Counted from the first letter of the stretch, positions 45,927 through 56,453 are shown. The stretch: DNA of 64,000 nucleotides from Alloprevotella sp. OH1205_COT-284 (GCF_003859795.1 NZ_RQYI01000002.1:1-64000); one strand, 5' to 3'. Numbers and translations are program-made. Notes: generated from the letters alone by a model not told the origin.

Positions 45927-47477
45927 CTATTTGGGGGTGATGAATACTTCTAAGATGACAGGACGATCAGCCTCGATCTCCGTCAGTCGGTGTATGAGGC
46001 GGTCGGCTTCGGAGTCAAAGGAATCGACACTCTCCGAAAGATAGGCGCAACGATAACTCTCGGCTATGCCGCGAGCCGTGGCAGAATGAGCCGCTGCCAC
46101 AAAATGGGGAAGAGCCGGACTTTCCGAAAGACCGGGGAGATGATGAAAAATCTCTCCGCGAGCATTGTTGATGAGCAGCACACGAAGCTGTCCGCCCAAA
46201 TGCTCGTTCCAAAGGGCATTGACGTCATAGAAAAACGAAAGATCGCCCAAGATGCAGAGGGTAAGTCGGGAGGAAAGAAGCGCATATCCTGCCGCGACAG
46301 ACAAAGATCCCTCGATGCCGTTCGTGCCCCGATTGCCGTAAACCGGAATGTCGATGTGGGAAAAATGGCGGTTTGCCCACCGCACGGCGGTGCTATTACC
46401 CAAGAAAAGGGCTTCGATTTGCTCGAAAACAGGAGAGAGAGAGCGTGAAGGAAGATGCGAAAAAAAATCGCCGACAGCAGCCTTGGAAGGTAAACGTTCG
46501 GCCAGTTGCCGCAAAGCGGCCTTGGGAGAAGCACAGATCTTGGTGTCGAGGTGAAGGAAGGTGTCCGGCAGCTCGTCGTCGGGTGCAATGCGAATGACAG
46601 AACACTGCCCCATGCTGCGAAGATGGAGTTTGAAATCCTTATTGACCATAGCACCGCCCACATGAACAACGAGATCGGGCTTCGGAACTTCGGAGTCGAG
46701 CAGAGCGGCCATGCTCATGTCGCCATGACCGCTCAGGATTTCGGCATAAACCAGCATTTTGTGTTCATCTCGCAATCGAGCCACAATTCGAGAACAGTCT
46801 TCTTCATATTGTCCGATGAGGAGCAGCGGCAGTCGCGAGGCGGAAATCCGTTCGATGACGGCGTCGGGAAGAGGCTGTTCGACCATGGGTCTGACGACGT
46901 TGATCTTACGCACGGCGGGCAACACTTTCTCGTTGAAAAGAAACAAGGGTTCCGAAATCGGCAGGTTGATGTGTATGGGTTGGCCTCCGTTGTTTGCTGT
47001 GGAGTTCAAGGCTTCGTTGATCAAACGTTCGCAATGTTGCACTCCATGGACGTCATGAGGCTCTATCAACTGCCACGACGGGGCAAAAGGAGCAAGTGCT
47101 CCGGGCTGAGGCAGGGTTTGTCCGTCGAGCTGGCCAATCCATTGCTCCGGCCGATCGGCCGAAACAATGATGAGGGGAATATGACGAAACGAAGCCTCGG
47201 CCACACCGGGAAGCGTGTTGAGGAGCGCACTCCCGGAGGTGACGGTCACGACGACGGGACGACGTGTTTTCAACCAAAGACCGATACCGACAAATGCCGC
47301 ACTGCGTTCATCGGTGATCGGATGAAGACAAAACTTCCGAGAAACATACAGATTGTGTACCAATGGGGCATTGCGCGAACCGGGACAAACCACGACTTCT
47401 TGAATGTCGTGGGCAACGAGCAGAGCCGTCAGAAGATTGACGTTGGGTTTATTGGAGAACATATTCTTTTTCGACAA
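45927..47477 (-). CDS. menD: SEPHCHC synthase (MenD)
   Basis: The 516-residue ThDP enzyme has [71 protein letters not shown] and a C-terminal ThDP domain with [20 protein letters not shown] and [17 protein letters not shown]. It adds 2-oxoglutarate-derived succinic semialdehyde to isochorismate. A shorter start at 47462 is also possible. The isochorismate synthase menF is not next to it; the upstream neighbour is an SDR gene. Confidence 0.95.
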   Translation of the reverse strand: MSKKNMFSNKPNVNLLTALLVAHDIQEVVVCPGSRNAPLVHNLYVSRKFCLHPITDERSAAFVGIGLWLKTRRPVVVTVTSGSALLNTLPGVAEASFRHIPLIIVSADRPEQWIGQLDGQTLPQPGALAPFAPSWQLIEPHDVHGVQHCERLINEALNSTANNGGQPIHINLPISEPLFLFNEKVLPAVRKINVVRPMVEQPLPDAVIERISASRLPLLLIGQYEEDCSRIVARLRDEHKMLVYAEILSGHGDMSMAALLDSEVPKPDLVVHVGGAMVNKDFKLHLRSMGQCSVIRIAPDDELPDTFLHLDTKICASPKAALRQLAERLPSKAAVGDFFSHLPSRSLSPVFEQIEALFLGNSTAVRWANRHFSHIDIPVYGNRGTNGIEGSLSVAAGYALLSSRLTLCILGDLSFFYDVNALWNEHLGGQLRVLLINNARGEIFHHLPGLSESPALPHFVAAAHSATARGIAESYRCAYLSESVDSFDSEADRLIHRLTEIEADRPVILEVFITPK

Positions 47478-47615
47478 AGAAAAGTGGCTTTCGGGGAAAT
47501 CGGCAACGAGAGTTGAAGCACTGAAAGCCGATGCAGCATGTGGGGCAGAAGCGAAAAAACGTTTTGAAAAACGGTCTGCCGAAAGTTTCCGTTAAAAAGA
47601 TCACTCAGGAAAAGA

Positions 47616-48341
47616 TCAAGGAGTGATTTTCAAACGCTCCCAAAGCCAATTGGGCACCAAACTCCAAATGGCGACCAATATGCGGTATCGCCAATCGATG
47701 ACAACCACCCTACGGCGACGATGGAGGGCTTTGACAATGGCAGCAGCAACACGTTCCACCGACATCACGGACGGATAGTCTTCTTTTTCAATAAAAGCAG
47801 TGTTTACAAATCCCGGACGGATGTCGGTAAAACAGATGTCGTAGCCTTTGATGTGAGCCAACTGGGCGAGAGATTGAAAATAGGTGTACTGATAGCGTTT
47901 CGTGGCACTATACGAAGGGGATGCACCAAGTCCCTTTATGCCGGCAATCGAACTAATGACCGCAATGTGCCCTTTGCGGTTGGTTTCGGTAAAATAATGG
48001 AAAGCCGCACAAATCATTTGCGTGAAACCGTAGCCGTTGGTCTGAACCGTAAGCAGCTCTTTGTCGGCTTCCAACTCCAAATTGGTGAAACCGATGCCCG
48101 AACTATGCAGATAGAGATCCATTCCTCCCATTCGGTCGATGAGTTCGATAAGCCTCGACGGCGCATCGGGAGAAGTTACATCAATGGTGGATACAAAAAT
48201 CTGTTCGGGAGCGGTGGCTTGAAAATCGAGTAATAGTTCTTGACGGCGTGCCGCCACTCCGACACGATGACCTTGCGCAACCAAAAGCCGGGCGGTTTCG
48301 AGCCCCAAGCCGGAGGAGGCACCTACTATGATGATATTCAT
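47616..48341 (-). CDS. Short-chain dehydrogenase/reductase
   Basis: The 241-residue protein starts MNIIIVGASSGLGLETARLL, with the classical SDR nucleotide loop, and has LHSSGIGFTN, VISSIAGIKG (catalytic serine) and SYSATKRYQYTY (Y-x3-K). The C-terminus is tryptophan-rich and hydrophobic (YRILVAIWSLVPNWLW), suggesting membrane association, as in lipid-acting SDRs. The substrate is unknown. The ATG at 48341 is chosen over one at 48401 for its tight fit to the fold. Confidence 0.87.
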   Translation of the reverse strand: MNIIIVGASSGLGLETARLLVAQGHRVGVAARRQELLLDFQATAPEQIFVSTIDVTSPDAPSRLIELIDRMGGMDLYLHSSGIGFTNLELEADKELLTVQTNGYGFTQMICAAFHYFTETNRKGHIAVISSIAGIKGLGASPSYSATKRYQYTYFQSLAQLAHIKGYDICFTDIRPGFVNTAFIEKEDYPSVMSVERVAAAIVKALHRRRRVVVIDWRYRILVAIWSLVPNWLWERLKITP

Positions 48342-48436
48342 GAGCAAAAATACTTTAAGAAAAAGAAAGACAGACTCCCCTACTCTCGAAGCTGTCGTCA
48401 AAAAAACGACTGATGCGGGGAAGAAAGCCCCAAAAA

Positions 48437-48760
48437 TTATCTTAACTTTGGGTTATCGAGGTGACGTTTGTTGTCGCGAAGCGTTTTCTTCTGCAAGTTG
48501 GCTTCAAAAGCGGCGGTCAAATCGACACCGGTCTGATTGGCCAAACAAAGCAACACCCATAAGACATCGGCCATTTCGTCGGCCGGATTGTCGCTTTCAT
48601 TGGCTTTGAAAGATTGATCACCATAACGACGAGCCATGACGCGTGCCAATTCTCCCACTTCTTCGGTGAGGATCGCCATGTTGGTGAGTTCGGAAAAATA
48701 ACGTACGCCGTATGCTTTGATCCATTGATCAACGGCAGTTTGTGCTGCTTGAAGTGTCAT
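48437..48760 (-). CDS. MazG-like nucleotide pyrophosphohydrolase
   Basis: The 107-residue protein has the all-alpha NTP pyrophosphatase pattern: AILTEEVGELARVMARR and DNPADEMADVLWVLLCLA, giving the EExxE and ExxD metal sites. It likely hydrolyses non-canonical or excess nucleoside triphosphates to monophosphates. It is on the same strand as and just upstream of the SDR gene. Confidence 0.88.
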   Translation of the reverse strand: MTLQAAQTAVDQWIKAYGVRYFSELTNMAILTEEVGELARVMARRYGDQSFKANESDNPADEMADVLWVLLCLANQTGVDLTAAFEANLQKKTLRDNKRHLDNPKLR

Positions 48761-48861
48761 TTTTTTAAGATGTTTGAAGGACGTATATATATATGCTTGC
48801 TCGTCTGTTTAGAGCACATCGAAATGCCCGTGGCTAAGCTAAAACGTCTGTCTAAACCGAA

Positions 48862-48901
48862 CCGACAAACACAAAGTGCATAATGCTCTTATGTTTGTCG
48901 G
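48862..48901. terminator. Hairpin between lpxA-like gene and mazG-like gene
   Basis: CCGACAAACA and TGTTTGTCGG form a perfect 10-bp stem with a 20-nt loop. No clear U-tract follows on the - strand, so termination is uncertain. Confidence 0.45.
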
Positions 48902-48952
48902 TTGTCCCGAAACGGAAGGAAACGATGCGGACAACAGAGCCGGCCCTTGTGG

Positions 48953-49747
48953 TCAATACTCTGCTTCGGCGGCGCGGATAATGCCGTTCTCGGTCGTAGA
49001 AATAAAGTCGGTGATATTTGTAATTTCTGGAGAGGGAGAAATCTGTTCGTGGATTTTAATCACAGCATCTTCCAAAGAGAAGTTTCCTGCGGTGATGAGC
49101 CGAAAAGTATTGACCAAGTGACGAAGTAAACGGTCGTCGGCATGAGGAAGGGCTTGAAGAATCACTTTTGTGTTTACCCCATGGTAAAGGGCCGGATTTC
49201 CACCGAAAATGGCGTAAGGTAAAACGTCTTTTTGCACTCGACAACCGCTTTGCAACAAAGCCATTTTACCAACGCGAACCCGACGCTGCACCATCGCCGC
49301 CGAAGACAGAATGGCGTAGTCTTGAATTTCGCAAGCACCGGCCACACTGACAGAAATGCCCAACACACAATGGTTGGAGATATGCACATCGTGGCAGATG
49401 TGCACCTTGTTCATCAAATGATTGTTGTCGCCTATGCTTGTTGCGTCTTCCGTGCGGTTGCTGCCGGCAATGACTACGTTTTCCCGGATCACATTGTTGT
49501 TGCCGATCACCACACGCGGACGTTGCGATTTCTCATAACGAAACGATTGCGGTTCTGCACAAATTACAGTGTTTTGGTGAATCACGTTTCCGGCGCCCAT
49601 AGTGGTTCCATTAAGAACGCAGGCATGTGGCATGATGACACAATTATCACCGATGGTGACGTCTCCCTCGATATAGGCAAAGGGACGAATATCGACATTC
49701 GCACCGATTCGGGCTGCGGGATCGACATGAGCGAGAGGACTGATCAT
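48953..49747 (-). CDS. lpxA: LpxA-type acyl-ACP:UDP-GlcNAc acyltransferase
   Basis: The 264-residue protein is a hexapeptide beta-helix (PLAHVDPAARIGANVDI, IGDNCVIMPHACV) with NKVHICHDVHISN, which holds the histidines equivalent to the E. coli LpxA catalytic pair, and a helical C-terminus. LpxA puts the first acyl chain on UDP-GlcNAc in lipid A synthesis. The stretch after the first helix turns (IRENVVIAGSNRTEDATSIG) differs from classical LpxA (IRE-x-V-x-I-xRGT). The gene stands apart from lpxC-fabZ, so it could be a paralogue with a different acceptor. Confidence 0.75.
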   Translation of the reverse strand: MISPLAHVDPAARIGANVDIRPFAYIEGDVTIGDNCVIMPHACVLNGTTMGAGNVIHQNTVICAEPQSFRYEKSQRPRVVIGNNNVIRENVVIAGSNRTEDATSIGDNNHLMNKVHICHDVHISNHCVLGISVSVAGACEIQDYAILSSAAMVQRRVRVGKMALLQSGCRVQKDVLPYAIFGGNPALYHGVNTKVILQALPHADDRLLRHLVNTFRLITAGNFSLEDAVIKIHEQISPSPEITNITDFISTTENGIIRAAEAEY

Positions 49748-49871
49748 TGATAAAGTGAGATTTGAAAAGACAAAAAATATGAGACAGAGAGCCGGTGCTC
49801 ATTTCAAAAGAGGAAAGCAGACGTTGCTCAAAAATACTTCTTTCCTACAAAGAGGTGTCGAAACGCAAAAG

Positions 49872-51269
49872 CTATTGACGTCCGCCTCCGAGCGATTTGT
49901 AAAGCGCGATGACGGCTTGCACCTTCGCATAACGTTGATTGATCAAAGCCAATCGACCATTGAGAAGATTCATCTGTGCGGTGAGCGTTTCGAGATAAGT
50001 TGTCGTGTTGCCGTTGCGAAAGAGAAACTGCGTGTCGTCATTGGCTTTTTTCAACTGTTCAAGTTGCAGCTCTACCAGTTGTGTGGTCTGACAAGCCGTG
50101 TGGTATTTTGAAAGAGCATCGCTCACTTCTTTTCCTGCTCTCAACAGAAGACGCTCGAAATCGAGTTGCGCAGCCTCTTGGCGCAACTTGGCCATTTCAA
50201 AATTTCCTTTGATTTTTCCTTGTGCAAAAAGCGGTTGCGTGAGTGAAGCCACACCTGCTGCCAAAAACTTGCCGGGATTCATGACCATACCACCCAAGGA
50301 ATTGGTAAAAGCTCCTTGTGCGCTAATCGTGATGTTCGGAAAGAATGCCCCTCTGGCAGTTTGAACGCCATAGAAAGTGCCGGCCAATTTGGCCTCTGCA
50401 ATGGCGAGGTCGGGACGATTGGCCAAGAGAGAAAGAGGCATGCCGAGAGAAAATCGGGCAGGAAAGCCCTCTGCGGTAAAGACGGAGCGTTCGATAGCGT
50501 GCGGCGTTTCGTGCAAAAGCAGGCAAAGGGAGTTTTCCACCTCTCGAATATTATTCTCGATTTGCGGAATGGTTGTTCCCAATTTCAACACTTGGGCTTT
50601 CGCACTCGCAATGGAAGCAGAATTGGTGTAGCCCGCATCTTTCATCGCCTCCATGGCCTCGATGTTTTTATGCCACAACTCCAACGTCGAGCGAGTGGTA
50701 CCGAGTTGCTCATCAAGCATTTGAAGACTGTAATAAAGGTTTGCCACTCCCGTTATGATTGCGGTATGGGCAGCCTGTCGTGCCGCTTTGGTTTGCAACA
50801 CTCCGAGTTCACCCTGCTTCTTGGCATTATACAGCTTACCGAAAGCGTCGATCTGCCAAGATGCCGCCACGGGAAAGTCGTAAGTGGAATGTGCATCAAA
50901 TCCGTCAATGAAAGTTTTGGTTATCGTTCCTTTCGGATTAAAAGAGAACTGAGGAAGATAAGACAACTTATTGATGCGCAGACCGATTTCGGCTTGCCGG
51001 ATCGTCAATGCGGCTTGTTGCAAATCGACATTCTGCCGTAAGGCTTTGCCGATAAGAGCTTGGAGTTTTTCATCGGTGAACACTTCCTGCCACGGCATAT
51101 TGCCAAACGAAGAAGTGTCGGCAAGCAACACCTCTCTCTCATCGCCAAGATCTCGGTAGAGCTTTTGTGACATTTGCTCCATGCGGCTCGTATCGCGACG
51201 ATAATGCCCGAAAAGGCCACAACCGGAGAAAAGCATTCCTACCACAAAAAGATATAAAAAAGATTTCAT
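49872..51269 (-). CDS. TolC-family outer membrane efflux lipoprotein
   Basis: The 465-residue protein begins with a lipoprotein signal (MKSFLYLFVVGMLFSGC, lipobox FSGC) and has two tandem coiled-coil/beta repeats of the NodT/OprM type, including ALRQNVDLQQAALTIRQAE, TRSTLELWHKNIEAMEAM and SLLANRPDLAIAEAKL. It forms the outer-membrane channel of the pump encoded upstream. It is 77 nt downstream of the RND gene, the last gene of the operon. The start at 51269 opens the signal peptide. Confidence 0.92.
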   Translation of the reverse strand: MKSFLYLFVVGMLFSGCGLFGHYRRDTSRMEQMSQKLYRDLGDEREVLLADTSSFGNMPWQEVFTDEKLQALIGKALRQNVDLQQAALTIRQAEIGLRINKLSYLPQFSFNPKGTITKTFIDGFDAHSTYDFPVAASWQIDAFGKLYNAKKQGELGVLQTKAARQAAHTAIITGVANLYYSLQMLDEQLGTTRSTLELWHKNIEAMEAMKDAGYTNSASIASAKAQVLKLGTTIPQIENNIREVENSLCLLLHETPHAIERSVFTAEGFPARFSLGMPLSLLANRPDLAIAEAKLAGTFYGVQTARGAFFPNITISAQGAFTNSLGGMVMNPGKFLAAGVASLTQPLFAQGKIKGNFEMAKLRQEAAQLDFERLLLRAGKEVSDALSKYHTACQTTQLVELQLEQLKKANDDTQFLFRNGNTTTYLETLTAQMNLLNGRLALINQRYAKVQAVIALYKSLGGGRQ

Positions 51270-51346
51270 TGTCGTTTCATTTTGAGAGAACAGAAGTAGA
51301 AAGCGGAAACTTTCGGCTTCCAAATATTGGAGAAATGAAAGTGAAC

Positions 51347-54300
51347 TTAGGTGTATTGCTCCAAATCGGATTGGGCTTCGGCATTGTTGATGTCGCTAAA
51401 ATCAATCGGTTTGACACGCTCTTGCAAAGCCTGAAAGATGCGGAAAAGCGCAGGTACGACAAAGATTTGGCAAATCATGCCGATCAACATGCCGCCTATG
51501 GCAGTCATGCCGAGCGAGCGGTTGCCGTTGGCACCCACGCCGAAAGCAAACATCAGCGGCAACAGTCCGATAATCATCGTCAGAGAGGTCATCAAAATCG
51601 GACGCAAACGCGCAGAAGCTCCGTGCAGTGCCGCAGCGGTGATGTTCATTCCCATTTTGCGACGGGCAAGTGCAAATTCCACAATCAGAATGGCATTTTT
51701 CGCCAACAGACCGATGAGCATAATCAAGGCTATCTGCACATAGATATTGTTTTGAGCCTGACCGAAAACAGCTCCCAATATTTTACCCGCCATGCCGGGT
51801 ATCAAACCCAAACTTCCGAATGCTTGGATAAAAAGAAACGACCCGAGCAAACCGAACGGTACGGAAAGCAAAACGGCAAACGGCAAGAGATAACTTTCAT
51901 ATTGCGCCGACAGCAGGAGATAGATAAACACGAAACACAACAGGAAGACCATGCCGGTGGTGCTTCCCGAAGATTGTTGTTCCTCGCGTGTAAGCCCCGA
52001 ATACTCATAAGAATATCCCACCGGCAGACTCGCTTTCGCCACTTCTTCCACCGCATGAATGGCTTCTCCCGAAGTATAGCCGGTGGCAGGGTTGCCGTTG
52101 ATGGCGATCGACGTAAAGAGATTGAAGCGCGTGATGTTGTCGGGGCCCATGATAGGCGTCAGTTTCATAAACTGGGTAATGGGTGCCATTTCTCCCTTAT
52201 TGTTGCGAATTTTGACTTTATACAACGACTCGTAGTTGGCACGCTCCTTTTGCTCTCCCTGCACCATTACACGATAGATCTTACCGAAACGGTTGAAGTT
52301 GGAGCTGTACATTCCCCCATAGTAGCCTTGCAATGTATTGAGCACATCGGTAGGAGCAACGCCGGCTCTCTTGCATTGTGCCGGGTCTATATCTATCATG
52401 TATTGGGGGAACTTGGTATTGAAATTTGTCTTGGCAGTTTGAATTTCCGGCCTTTTTTCCAATTCTTGAATAAAGTTTTCGGCCACCTTTTGAAACTGCT
52501 CCAAACTTCCTCCCGTGCGGTCTTGAAGATTGAGTGAGAATCCGTTTGACACGCCATAGCCCATAATCATCGGAGGCGCGAAGAAGATGACCTGTGCGTC
52601 TTTGAAAGATTTTTGAGATTCCAAGAAGAGATTGACGAAGACCATCGTGGCACTTTCGGTAATGGGATTGCGTTCGCTCCAATTTTTCAATTTAATGATG
52701 AGCGAGCCGTAAGACGATCCTTGACCGCCCATAAAGGAAAATCCGGAAATCACGGTTGAACTTTCAACCAAGGGCGATGCCAACACCATTTTTTCCACTT
52801 TCTGCAACACTTCTTCCGTGCGATCCTGCGATGTTCCGGGAGGCAGTGTCACCATTCCCATAAGCGTTCCGGTGTCCTCGGTCGGCACCAAAGTCGTCGG
52901 CGTGATCTTCATGAAAAGCAACAATAAAGCTATGGAAACCACCACCAAACCCATGGACAAATAAGGGCGAACGATGAAACGATTCACGCCTTTTTTGTAA
53001 CGTTCAAGAATATCTTCATACATACGGTTGAAAGCCGCAATGAAGCGATCGGAAAACAAACCGAGTACGGCCACCGCTGCCATGAGCCATGCCAAAGCGG
53101 CCAGTATGATATTTTCGGAAGCGAAAAGTCCGGTCACCATCATGACGACGGTGAGCACGAGCAAGGTCGTCGTGAGCCAAGGGGCGAGCGGAAGGGATAA
53201 ACCTTTTCCCTTGACGGAATACTTCTGTTTCATTAGGCTTACAGCCTCCTCTTGTGCCACTTTCATGCGCTCCGTCAATGTTTTTTTCTCACCATGGGGT
53301 TTGAGAAAAATGGCACACAATGCGGGAGAAAGCGTCAAAGCATTAAGTGCAGAGAAGCCTATGGCAACAGCCATGGTTATACCAAACTGACGATAGAATG
53401 CACCGCTCGTGCCGCCCATGAACGACACGGGAACGAACACCGCCATCATCACAAGCGTGATTGAAACGATGGCACCTCCCAATTCGCTCATGGCATCAAG
53501 CGAAGCTTTTCGGGCTGAGGTATAGCCCATATCGAGCTTTGCGTGAACACCTTCGACCACAACGATGGCATCGTCCACGACAATGGCGATGGCCAACACA
53601 AGAGCAGAAAGGGTAAGAAGGTTGATGGAAAATCCAATGAGGTAGAGTACGAAGAACGTGCCGATCAATGCCACCGGTATGGCAATGGTCGGTATCAATG
53701 TGGAGCGCATATCCTGCAAGAAGAGGAAGACCACGAGGAACACCAAAACGAATGCTTCAATCAATGTTTTGACCACTTCGTGGATCGAGGCAAAAAGAAA
53801 GTCATTGACATTTTGTGCCACTCTGATCTCCAAACCGTCGGGAAGTTCTTTTTGGGCATTTTCAAGCACTTTTTCGATGTCTTTGATGATCTGCGTGGCG
53901 TTGGATCCTGCAATTTGGGAAACCATGCAGGCTACGGCCTTGTGACCATCCACACGGCTGTCGAAAGCATAGGTTTCACTGCCCAACTCTATGCGCGCAA
54001 CATCGACTAAACGAATGACGTTGCCCGATGGGGAAGACTTGATGACCATGTTCTCAAATTCGCTCACCTCCTGCAAACGTCCGCGATAGCGCAGAGTGTA
54101 TTGGAAAGTGTTGCCTTCTCGCTCCCCGATCGTTCCGGGAGCAGCCTCAATGTTTTGTTCGGCAAGAAGTCTGGAAACATCCGAGGGGACGAGTCCATAG
54201 GCAGCCATTTTTTCGGGATCGAGCCAAATGCGCATGGCATAGGATCCGGCAAAGACCTTGGCTTCTCCCACTCCGTTCACACGCTGCACCTGCGGCACTA

Positions 54301-54787
54301 AATTGATGTGTGCATAGTTTTGAATAAATTCGGGTGTGTATCGCTCTTCCGTGTCCACAATCGAAAAAACCATCAACATCGATCCTTGTCGTTTTTGGGT
54401 GACGACCCCTACACGAGTCACCTCGGCCGGCAACAAGCCCGTGGCTTTGGCCACGCGGTTTTGCACGTTGATGGCAGCCATATCGGGATCGGTTCCCATT
54501 TTGAAAGTTACCGTGATCATGGCCGCTCCCGTATTTGTGGCCGTCGACGACATGTAGTCCATACCCTCCACTCCGTTGATCTGCTCTTCGAGCGGAGCTA
54601 CGACGGAATTGAGCACCGTCTGGGCATTTGCTCCTTGATAGAAGGTCTGTACCTGTATCGTGGGAGGCGCAATGTCGGGATATTGGGTAATGGGAAGAGC
54701 AACCAAACCCAAGCAACCGAGCAACACGATGAAGATTGAAATCACCGTGGAAAGCACCGGTCTGTTGATAAAGCCGTCTAATTTCAT
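51347..54787 (-). CDS. RND multidrug efflux pump (AcrB/MexB-like, HAE1)
   Basis: The 1146-residue inner-membrane pump starts MKLDGFINRPVLSTVISIF and has the proton-relay aspartate pair in LAIAIVVDDAIVVVEG and the lysine in GLLAKNAILIVEFALARR. It is longer than AcrB (1049) because of an extra segment of about 80 residues with two hydrophobic helices near residues 500-585, before FNRMYEDILERYKKG. It exports drugs, bile salts or detergents using proton flow. It lies 37 nt downstream of the adaptor gene. Confidence 0.93.
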   Translation of the reverse strand: MKLDGFINRPVLSTVISIFIVLLGCLGLVALPITQYPDIAPPTIQVQTFYQGANAQTVLNSVVAPLEEQINGVEGMDYMSSTATNTGAAMITVTFKMGTDPDMAAINVQNRVAKATGLLPAEVTRVGVVTQKRQGSMLMVFSIVDTEERYTPEFIQNYAHINLVPQVQRVNGVGEAKVFAGSYAMRIWLDPEKMAAYGLVPSDVSRLLAEQNIEAAPGTIGEREGNTFQYTLRYRGRLQEVSEFENMVIKSSPSGNVIRLVDVARIELGSETYAFDSRVDGHKAVACMVSQIAGSNATQIIKDIEKVLENAQKELPDGLEIRVAQNVNDFLFASIHEVVKTLIEAFVLVFLVVFLFLQDMRSTLIPTIAIPVALIGTFFVLYLIGFSINLLTLSALVLAIAIVVDDAIVVVEGVHAKLDMGYTSARKASLDAMSELGGAIVSITLVMMAVFVPVSFMGGTSGAFYRQFGITMAVAIGFSALNALTLSPALCAIFLKPHGEKKTLTERMKVAQEEAVSLMKQKYSVKGKGLSLPLAPWLTTTLLVLTVVMMVTGLFASENIILAALAWLMAAVAVLGLFSDRFIAAFNRMYEDILERYKKGVNRFIVRPYLSMGLVVVSIALLLLFMKITPTTLVPTEDTGTLMGMVTLPPGTSQDRTEEVLQKVEKMVLASPLVESSTVISGFSFMGGQGSSYGSLIIKLKNWSERNPITESATMVFVNLFLESQKSFKDAQVIFFAPPMIMGYGVSNGFSLNLQDRTGGSLEQFQKVAENFIQELEKRPEIQTAKTNFNTKFPQYMIDIDPAQCKRAGVAPTDVLNTLQGYYGGMYSSNFNRFGKIYRVMVQGEQKERANYESLYKVKIRNNKGEMAPITQFMKLTPIMGPDNITRFNLFTSIAINGNPATGYTSGEAIHAVEEVAKASLPVGYSYEYSGLTREEQQSSGSTTGMVFLLCFVFIYLLLSAQYESYLLPFAVLLSVPFGLLGSFLFIQAFGSLGLIPGMAGKILGAVFGQAQNNIYVQIALIMLIGLLAKNAILIVEFALARRKMGMNITAAALHGASARLRPILMTSLTMIIGLLPLMFAFGVGANGNRSLGMTAIGGMLIGMICQIFVVPALFRIFQALQERVKPIDFSDINNAEAQSDLEQYT

Positions 54788-54824
54788 TGTTTTTCTGAGA
54801 TTTTATGGGTATTCGTTCACTCTC

Positions 54825-55994
54825 TTATTCCTGTCCGGGCATTTTTTTGTCGGCCATGTGCTGTTCGGACTTTTTAAGCTGTCGGGCACTTTCTTCGGGA
54901 GTAATAGGAGTGATGGTCATCTCGTTTTTGAGTTTGCTCACGCCTTCGACCACAATCCGGTCGCCCACTTTCAACCCTTCGGTCACGACATAGTTTTTGC
55001 CGTCGTTTTGCGGCAACACTTTGATCTCGGTGGAGTGTACGATGCTTTGCCCATCGACTACATAAACGAACTTCTTGTCTTGAATTTCATAAGTGGCACT
55101 TTGGGGCACAAGAATGGCGGAAGTTTCGCGAATGGGAAATTTCACCACTCCCGTGGCTCCCGATCGGAGGATGCTGTGAGGATTGTCGAACGTGGCACGC
55201 ATCCGTACCGAACCCGTGGAGGCATCGATGATGCCCGACATGCTGTTCACCCGTCCGGTTTCTTCGTAGGTAGAGCCATCGGCCAACACTAAATTGACGG
55301 CAGGCAGTTTTTTCAAAGCCTCACGGGTTCCGCCGGCACTGCGTGTCATTTCGAGCAACTGCTTCTCGGTCATGGAGAAATAAGCATACATCTTCGACAA
55401 ATTGGACACGGTCGTCAGCGGTTCGGGAGAGGAGCTGCTCACCAAAGCCCCCACCCGATAGGGAATGCTGCCGACAACTCCGGAACTTGTGGCACGGATC
55501 GTGCAAAACGAGAGTTTGTCCTTGGCATTGACCAAAGCGGCCTGCGCCTGTGCCAGTTGTGCGCGCAGCACTTCGAGCTGATTGACCGCAACATCGAGGT
55601 CAAACTGCGACACAATTTCTTTCTCTCGCAGCATCTTCTTGTTTTGAACGGCCAGTTGCTGCGTGGCAATGCCGGCCTTGGCCACATTGACCGCCGCCTG
55701 TGCCTGCTCCACTGCCGCGCGATACTGCGTGGGATCGATGACAAACAACACTTGTCCGGCCTCAACGTAGGCTCCCTCATCGACAAGCTGTTTGACGATG
55801 TTTCCGGCTACTTTCGGACGAATTTCAACATCTTGCACACCCTTTATCGTGGCGGGATAGGAGGTGCTGAGATTGGCCTCGGAACGGGCTATGGTGATGA
55901 CGGCAAATTTATTGTCGCCGGCAGGCATATTTTGCTTGTTGCCGGAGCAAGCTGCAAGAAACAATCCAAGTGCGAGGTAAGCTATTTTTTTCAT
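54825..55994 (-). CDS. Efflux RND transporter periplasmic adaptor (MFP) lipoprotein
   Basis: The 389-residue protein has a lipoprotein signal (MKKIAYLALGLFLAAC), a lipoyl domain (EIRPKVAGNIVKQLVDEG with AYVEAGQVLF), an alpha-helical hairpin around residues 100-160 rich in Q and A, and beta-barrel and membrane-proximal domains. It bridges the RND pump and the outer-membrane channel. The ATG at 55994 opens the signal peptide. It is the first gene of the operon, behind a good promoter. No local regulator gene (TetR/AraC) is seen. Confidence 0.93.
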   Translation of the reverse strand: MKKIAYLALGLFLAACSGNKQNMPAGDNKFAVITIARSEANLSTSYPATIKGVQDVEIRPKVAGNIVKQLVDEGAYVEAGQVLFVIDPTQYRAAVEQAQAAVNVAKAGIATQQLAVQNKKMLREKEIVSQFDLDVAVNQLEVLRAQLAQAQAALVNAKDKLSFCTIRATSSGVVGSIPYRVGALVSSSSPEPLTTVSNLSKMYAYFSMTEKQLLEMTRSAGGTREALKKLPAVNLVLADGSTYEETGRVNSMSGIIDASTGSVRMRATFDNPHSILRSGATGVVKFPIRETSAILVPQSATYEIQDKKFVYVVDGQSIVHSTEIKVLPQNDGKNYVVTEGLKVGDRIVVEGVSKLKNEMTITPITPEESARQLKKSEQHMADKKMPGQE

Positions 55995-56045
55995 ACGAAC
56001 GAAATGATTATCCGAATTCTTTGATGCTTGATGAATGAGAACCAT

Positions 56046-56206
56046 GAGAATGCCTATTGTACTCTATACCGCGTTTGAGGCAATCTGTCGTCAAATCGAC
56101 GTCAAAACGACCTCCAAGAAACGACTCCGCAAAACTTGTTGTCGGGCAAAGCCTTGTCGTACTTCTCTTTGGAGGGAAAGGCCGCAGTGCATTCTCAAAG
56201 ACAAGG
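56046..56206. other. Leader of the efflux operon
   Basis: This is the region between the adaptor ATG and the promoter, a leader of about 200 nt on the - strand. No reading frame worth calling was seen; the content is ordinary. Confidence 0.4.
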
Positions 56207-56238
56207 CAAAGGTACATTTTAATACTTTTACGACCAAC
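56207..56238 (-). promoter_or_regulatory. Promoter of the RND efflux operon
   Basis: On the - strand, TACCTTTG (56207-56214) follows a GTTG -33 element (56235-56238) with 20 nt between them. Confidence 0.6.
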
Positions 56239-56453
56239 AATATTTATCATCTTTTTCCGAATGATTTCCCTTTTTGTCTTTTGGAAATCATGCTTCTGAC
56301 AAAATGTTCATCGGACATATTCACAAAAACGGATCAAAAAGAAATCGTGTAGCTCTCACCTTGCCCACGGCCTGCCCTCCATGAAAAGCAAACGGCGAAA
56401 ACGGCATTTGAAACTACATGGCTCGCAGAAAAATCTAACTAAGGAATAGAAAA
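56239..56453. other. Intergenic stretch without a recognised gene
   Basis: This lies between the efflux promoter and copy 3 of the dispersed element. No coding or structural signal was seen. Confidence 0.4.
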
